From Eonycteris spelaea (Eukaryota > Chordata > Mammalia > Chiroptera > Pteropodidae): DNA of 64,000 nucleotides. Numbering within the stretch: position 1 is the stretch's first letter; each line of letters begins with the position of its first letter. The stretch covers positions 8,654,501-8,718,500 of the forward strand of contig PUFA01000072.1 of the NCBI GenBank assembly GCA_003508835.1, read 5' to 3'. Shown one piece after another: positions 61,396 to 64,000 of the stretch. The position numbers and the translations under genes were made by a program. The notes under the pieces are model-generated. The model was not told the DNA's origin. It worked only from the letters and a program-made list of their open reading frames with translations, and did not search any database.

Positions 61396-62194
61396 CTAGG
61401 AAGAAATAAAAAATAAAAAAACCATTAAATCTATCATCATAATTATATAAAACAAAATATTTTGAAGAATAATTTTGCAAAAAAAGCTATTTCTGTGTCC
61501 CTATCAACTGACAGAACCAAGCTTTGCAATTTGATTATAATTCTCTCTCTCTTTTTCAAATAAATTTATAGAGATGTTTCTTTCCTTTTCCCAAATATTA
61601 TTCTCCGTAGAAACAGCTTGGTGGTATGCTATGATTATCACAGGTGGGAAATAAGACCTAAACTGAGTTGTGTCCTGTTCTTCTCTTTTACACTTTTGAA
61701 GCCTTTAGCATCTCTTTCAACTTCAAAAATGTAAAATAGGGAAAAAGAAAACCACCATCTGCCTGAATTCCCTTATGATTCAAAAAAACAAATCACCATT
61801 AAAAAATAAAGTTTTAGGAATTAGCAAAAAAAAAAAAAAAAGTAAATAGTTTACTAATAACAATATAACAAGCTGGGTACAAAGTATTATATCTTTAGAT
61901 ACTGTAAACTCAAGGTTATGATTTAGAAAAATGAATTCATTCTAATAAAAGTCACACAATATAATAAAATCCATATATTCAATAAATGTTGTGAAATCAA
62001 TTGTCCTCAGAGTTTACTTTTATTCTAAATTTAAAATTTGTAATGAGAAAAATATCTTTAAAAGTCTCAAAAATCTCAGTAAAGTTTTAATTTGTCAGTG
62101 CTTTAACAAAATTAGTATAATATTCTTGAAATGAGCATTATAAAAATACATACAATAACATCAGACTAAAGGAATTTGACTATCTACATGTAAA

Positions 62195-63556
62195 AGAATG
62201 AGTTTGGATCCTTACTTCACAACATATAGAAAAATTAACTCAAAATGCATCAAAGACCTAACTGTAGGCACTAAAACTATAAAACATAATAGAAGAAAAC
62301 ATAGGTGTAAATCTGCACATTTGATTAGATAATAGTTTCTTAGATATGACAACAAAAGCACAAGCAATCAAAAAATAAATTTGACTTCATCAAAATTAAA
62401 AATGTTTCTGCATCAAAAGATATCATCATGAAAGTGAAAAGACAAATGGGAGAAAATCTACACATCATACATCTGAAGAGAGACTTGTATCCTCAATATT
62501 TAAACATAAACAACACAACTCAACAATAAAAAGACCCAATTAAAAAATGGATGAAAGATCTGAATAGACATCTCTCCAACGAAGCTAATATGAAGTACCA
62601 ATAATCAAATGAAAAGATGCTTATCACTTGTAGTTAGTAGGAATAAGCAAATCAAAATCATGAAGTAAAACTTCACACTCACCAGAATGGCTAGAATCAA
62701 AAGACAGACAACAAATTTTGGCAAAGATATGGGGAAATTAGAGCCCTCATACATTGCGGGTAGGAAATATAAAATAGTGCAGTCACTATGGGAAACAATT
62801 TTGCAGTTTCTCAAAAAAGTTAAATGTAGAATTATCATATGAACCAGCAATTCCACTCTTAGGTATATATCCAGGAGAAATAAAAACACATGTCTACACA
62901 AAAACCGTATACAGATGTCATAGCATTGTTATTCATAATAGATAAAAAGTGGAAAGAACCAAATGTCCATCAACTAATGAATGGATAAATAAATTTACAT
63001 TCACACAATGGAATATTTTTCAGCCATAAAAAGAAATGGAACACTAATTATGCTTCAACAGCGGTCTCCAACCTTTTTGGTACCAGGGACGGCTGCTCCT
63101 ATGAGAATCTAATGCCTGATATTCTGAGGTGGAGCTCAGGCAGTGATGGTAATGCTGGAAATACAGATGAAGCTTTCCTCGCTTGTCCACTGCTCACCTG
63201 CTGCTGTGCAGCCTGGTTACTAACAGGCCACGGACCGGTACCAGTCTGCAACCCGGGGATTGGGAACCCCAGGGCTACAACCTTGACATAAACCTTGAAA
63301 ACAATACACTAAGTGAAAAAAGCTAGACACAAAAGGCCACATATGTGTGCATATTTATATGAAATGTCTAGAATAGGCAAATCCAGAGACAGAAAGTCCA
63401 TCAGAAGATGGAGTAAAGGAAATTGGGACTGACTGTTAACAGGCACAGAGTTTCTTTTTGGGATGACAGTGGTAGTGAATGTACTAAAAACCGCCGACTT
63501 GTATACTTTAAAATGCTGAATTTTGTTATGTGAATTATATCTCAATTAAAAAAACA
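62195..63556 (+). mobile_element. Old L1 3' part
   Basis: L1M-type sequence with decayed ORF2 end (GACTTCATCAAAATTAAAAA, CCAATTAAAAAATGGATGAA, AATTCCACTCTTAGGTATAT). Its tail is TATGTGAATTATATCTCAAT followed by A residues. An hAT element splits it at 63059. Confidence 0.78.
63059..63272. mobile_element. hAT-Charlie (MER1-like) DNA transposon nested in L1
   Basis: The left end is CAGCGGTCTCCAACCTTTTT and the right end GGGGATTGGGAACCCCAG. The 8-bp flanks TGCTTCAA (63051-63058) and GGCTACAA (63273-63280) match at six of eight positions, a decayed target-site duplication. It is a relative of 6415-6635. Confidence 0.85.
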
Positions 63557-63689
63557 GAGGAACTGTAATTAGTACATAAGTTTTTAAATGTAGTTATCCA
63601 AATGTTTTTATATTTCATTAATCAAGATAAAATAATAAGCAACAATGGGGGTGGGAGGATAAAGAATATGTAGTAGAAAGAACAGGAAT

Positions 63690-63885
63690 TTTATTATCAA
63701 AAAGATCTGAGAGGGTTAAAATCCTCAGCAATGAACTAGCAGTGACCTTGCAGAAATTACTTAACATTTCTGAGCCTCAGTTTCTTCATCTGTTATTTTA
63801 CAGGATTTTATTGAGGCTAAGTAAGTGAGAAACAGATGTCTGATGAGCACAGTGTCTAGTAAAGTTCAGGCTCAATTCTGGTAGT
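63690..63885 (+). repeat. MIR SINE
   Basis: GCAGTGACCTTGCAGAAATT, then ACTTAACATTTCTGAGCCTC and AGTTTCTTCATCTGTTATTT, with a 3' half ending in GCACAGTGTCTAGTAAAG. Confidence 0.7.
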
Positions 63886-64000
63886 TGATGACAGTGAAAT
63901 GTTGGATTAGGTCTTACTTTGGGAATCCATACAAAATGTGCATGGAAAAGGGTCATGGAGGCAGCTACTGGCTATAATACTACTGTCCATTATTAGGATT

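Larger units (their letters stand above)
61396..64000 (-). other. FNDC3A intron running off the window
   Basis: No further exon is visible upstream of 61395. The end of the window holds an L1 with a nested hAT element and a MIR, listed separately. The stretch 61400-62190 shows nothing. Confidence 0.6.

Overview
The window reads as nuclear DNA of a mammal, most likely an Old World fruit bat (Pteropodidae). Two spliced vertebrate genes are recognisable by protein sequence, MLNR (motilin receptor) and FNDC3A (fibronectin type III domain-containing 3A). They are neighbours in the same transcriptional order in human 13q14. The repeats are mammalian: MIR, L2, old L1, MLT1 LTR, Tigger and hAT-Charlie elements. 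Two SINE copies whose heads are clearly 5S rRNA-derived, together with bat-style L1 3' ends, point to megabats. The species call is an inference.

Layout. Positions 1-357 are an L1 3' end and 358-1445 lie downstream of MLNR. MLNR is on the minus strand (3358 to 1446, two coding exons, 670-bp intron), with its first exon inside a CpG-rich block (about 2430-3760). Positions 3.8-15.0 kb are intergenic, with repeats and a 515-bp near-identical duplication (5032-5546 and 8687-9200). FNDC3A fills the rest on the minus strand: 3' UTR about 15.0-17.2 kb, then 21 coding exons from 17208 to 61395. The first roughly 160-170 codons and the promoter lie beyond 64000. The introns hold the 5S SINEs, Tigger2-like elements, an MLT1 LTR and a half-L1-like (HAL1) element nested in an older L1.

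The FNDC3A exons join in phase with consensus splice sites and encode all nine FN3 domains plus the C-terminal membrane anchor. Two places break the frame: an in-frame TAA in the exon ending at 27894, and a missing base in the last exon near 17414. MLNR as written has three frame breaks relative to the known receptor. At four of the five sites one missing base explains the shift, so assembly error and real inactivation must be separated before any claim of gene loss.

I found no operon, CRISPR, phage or other microbial system and no convincing novel protein-coding gene. The most useful leads are the coding breaks, the recent 515-bp duplication, a perfect 20-bp inverted repeat just past the FNDC3A 3' end, and the HAL1-like insertion with an exact target-site duplication.
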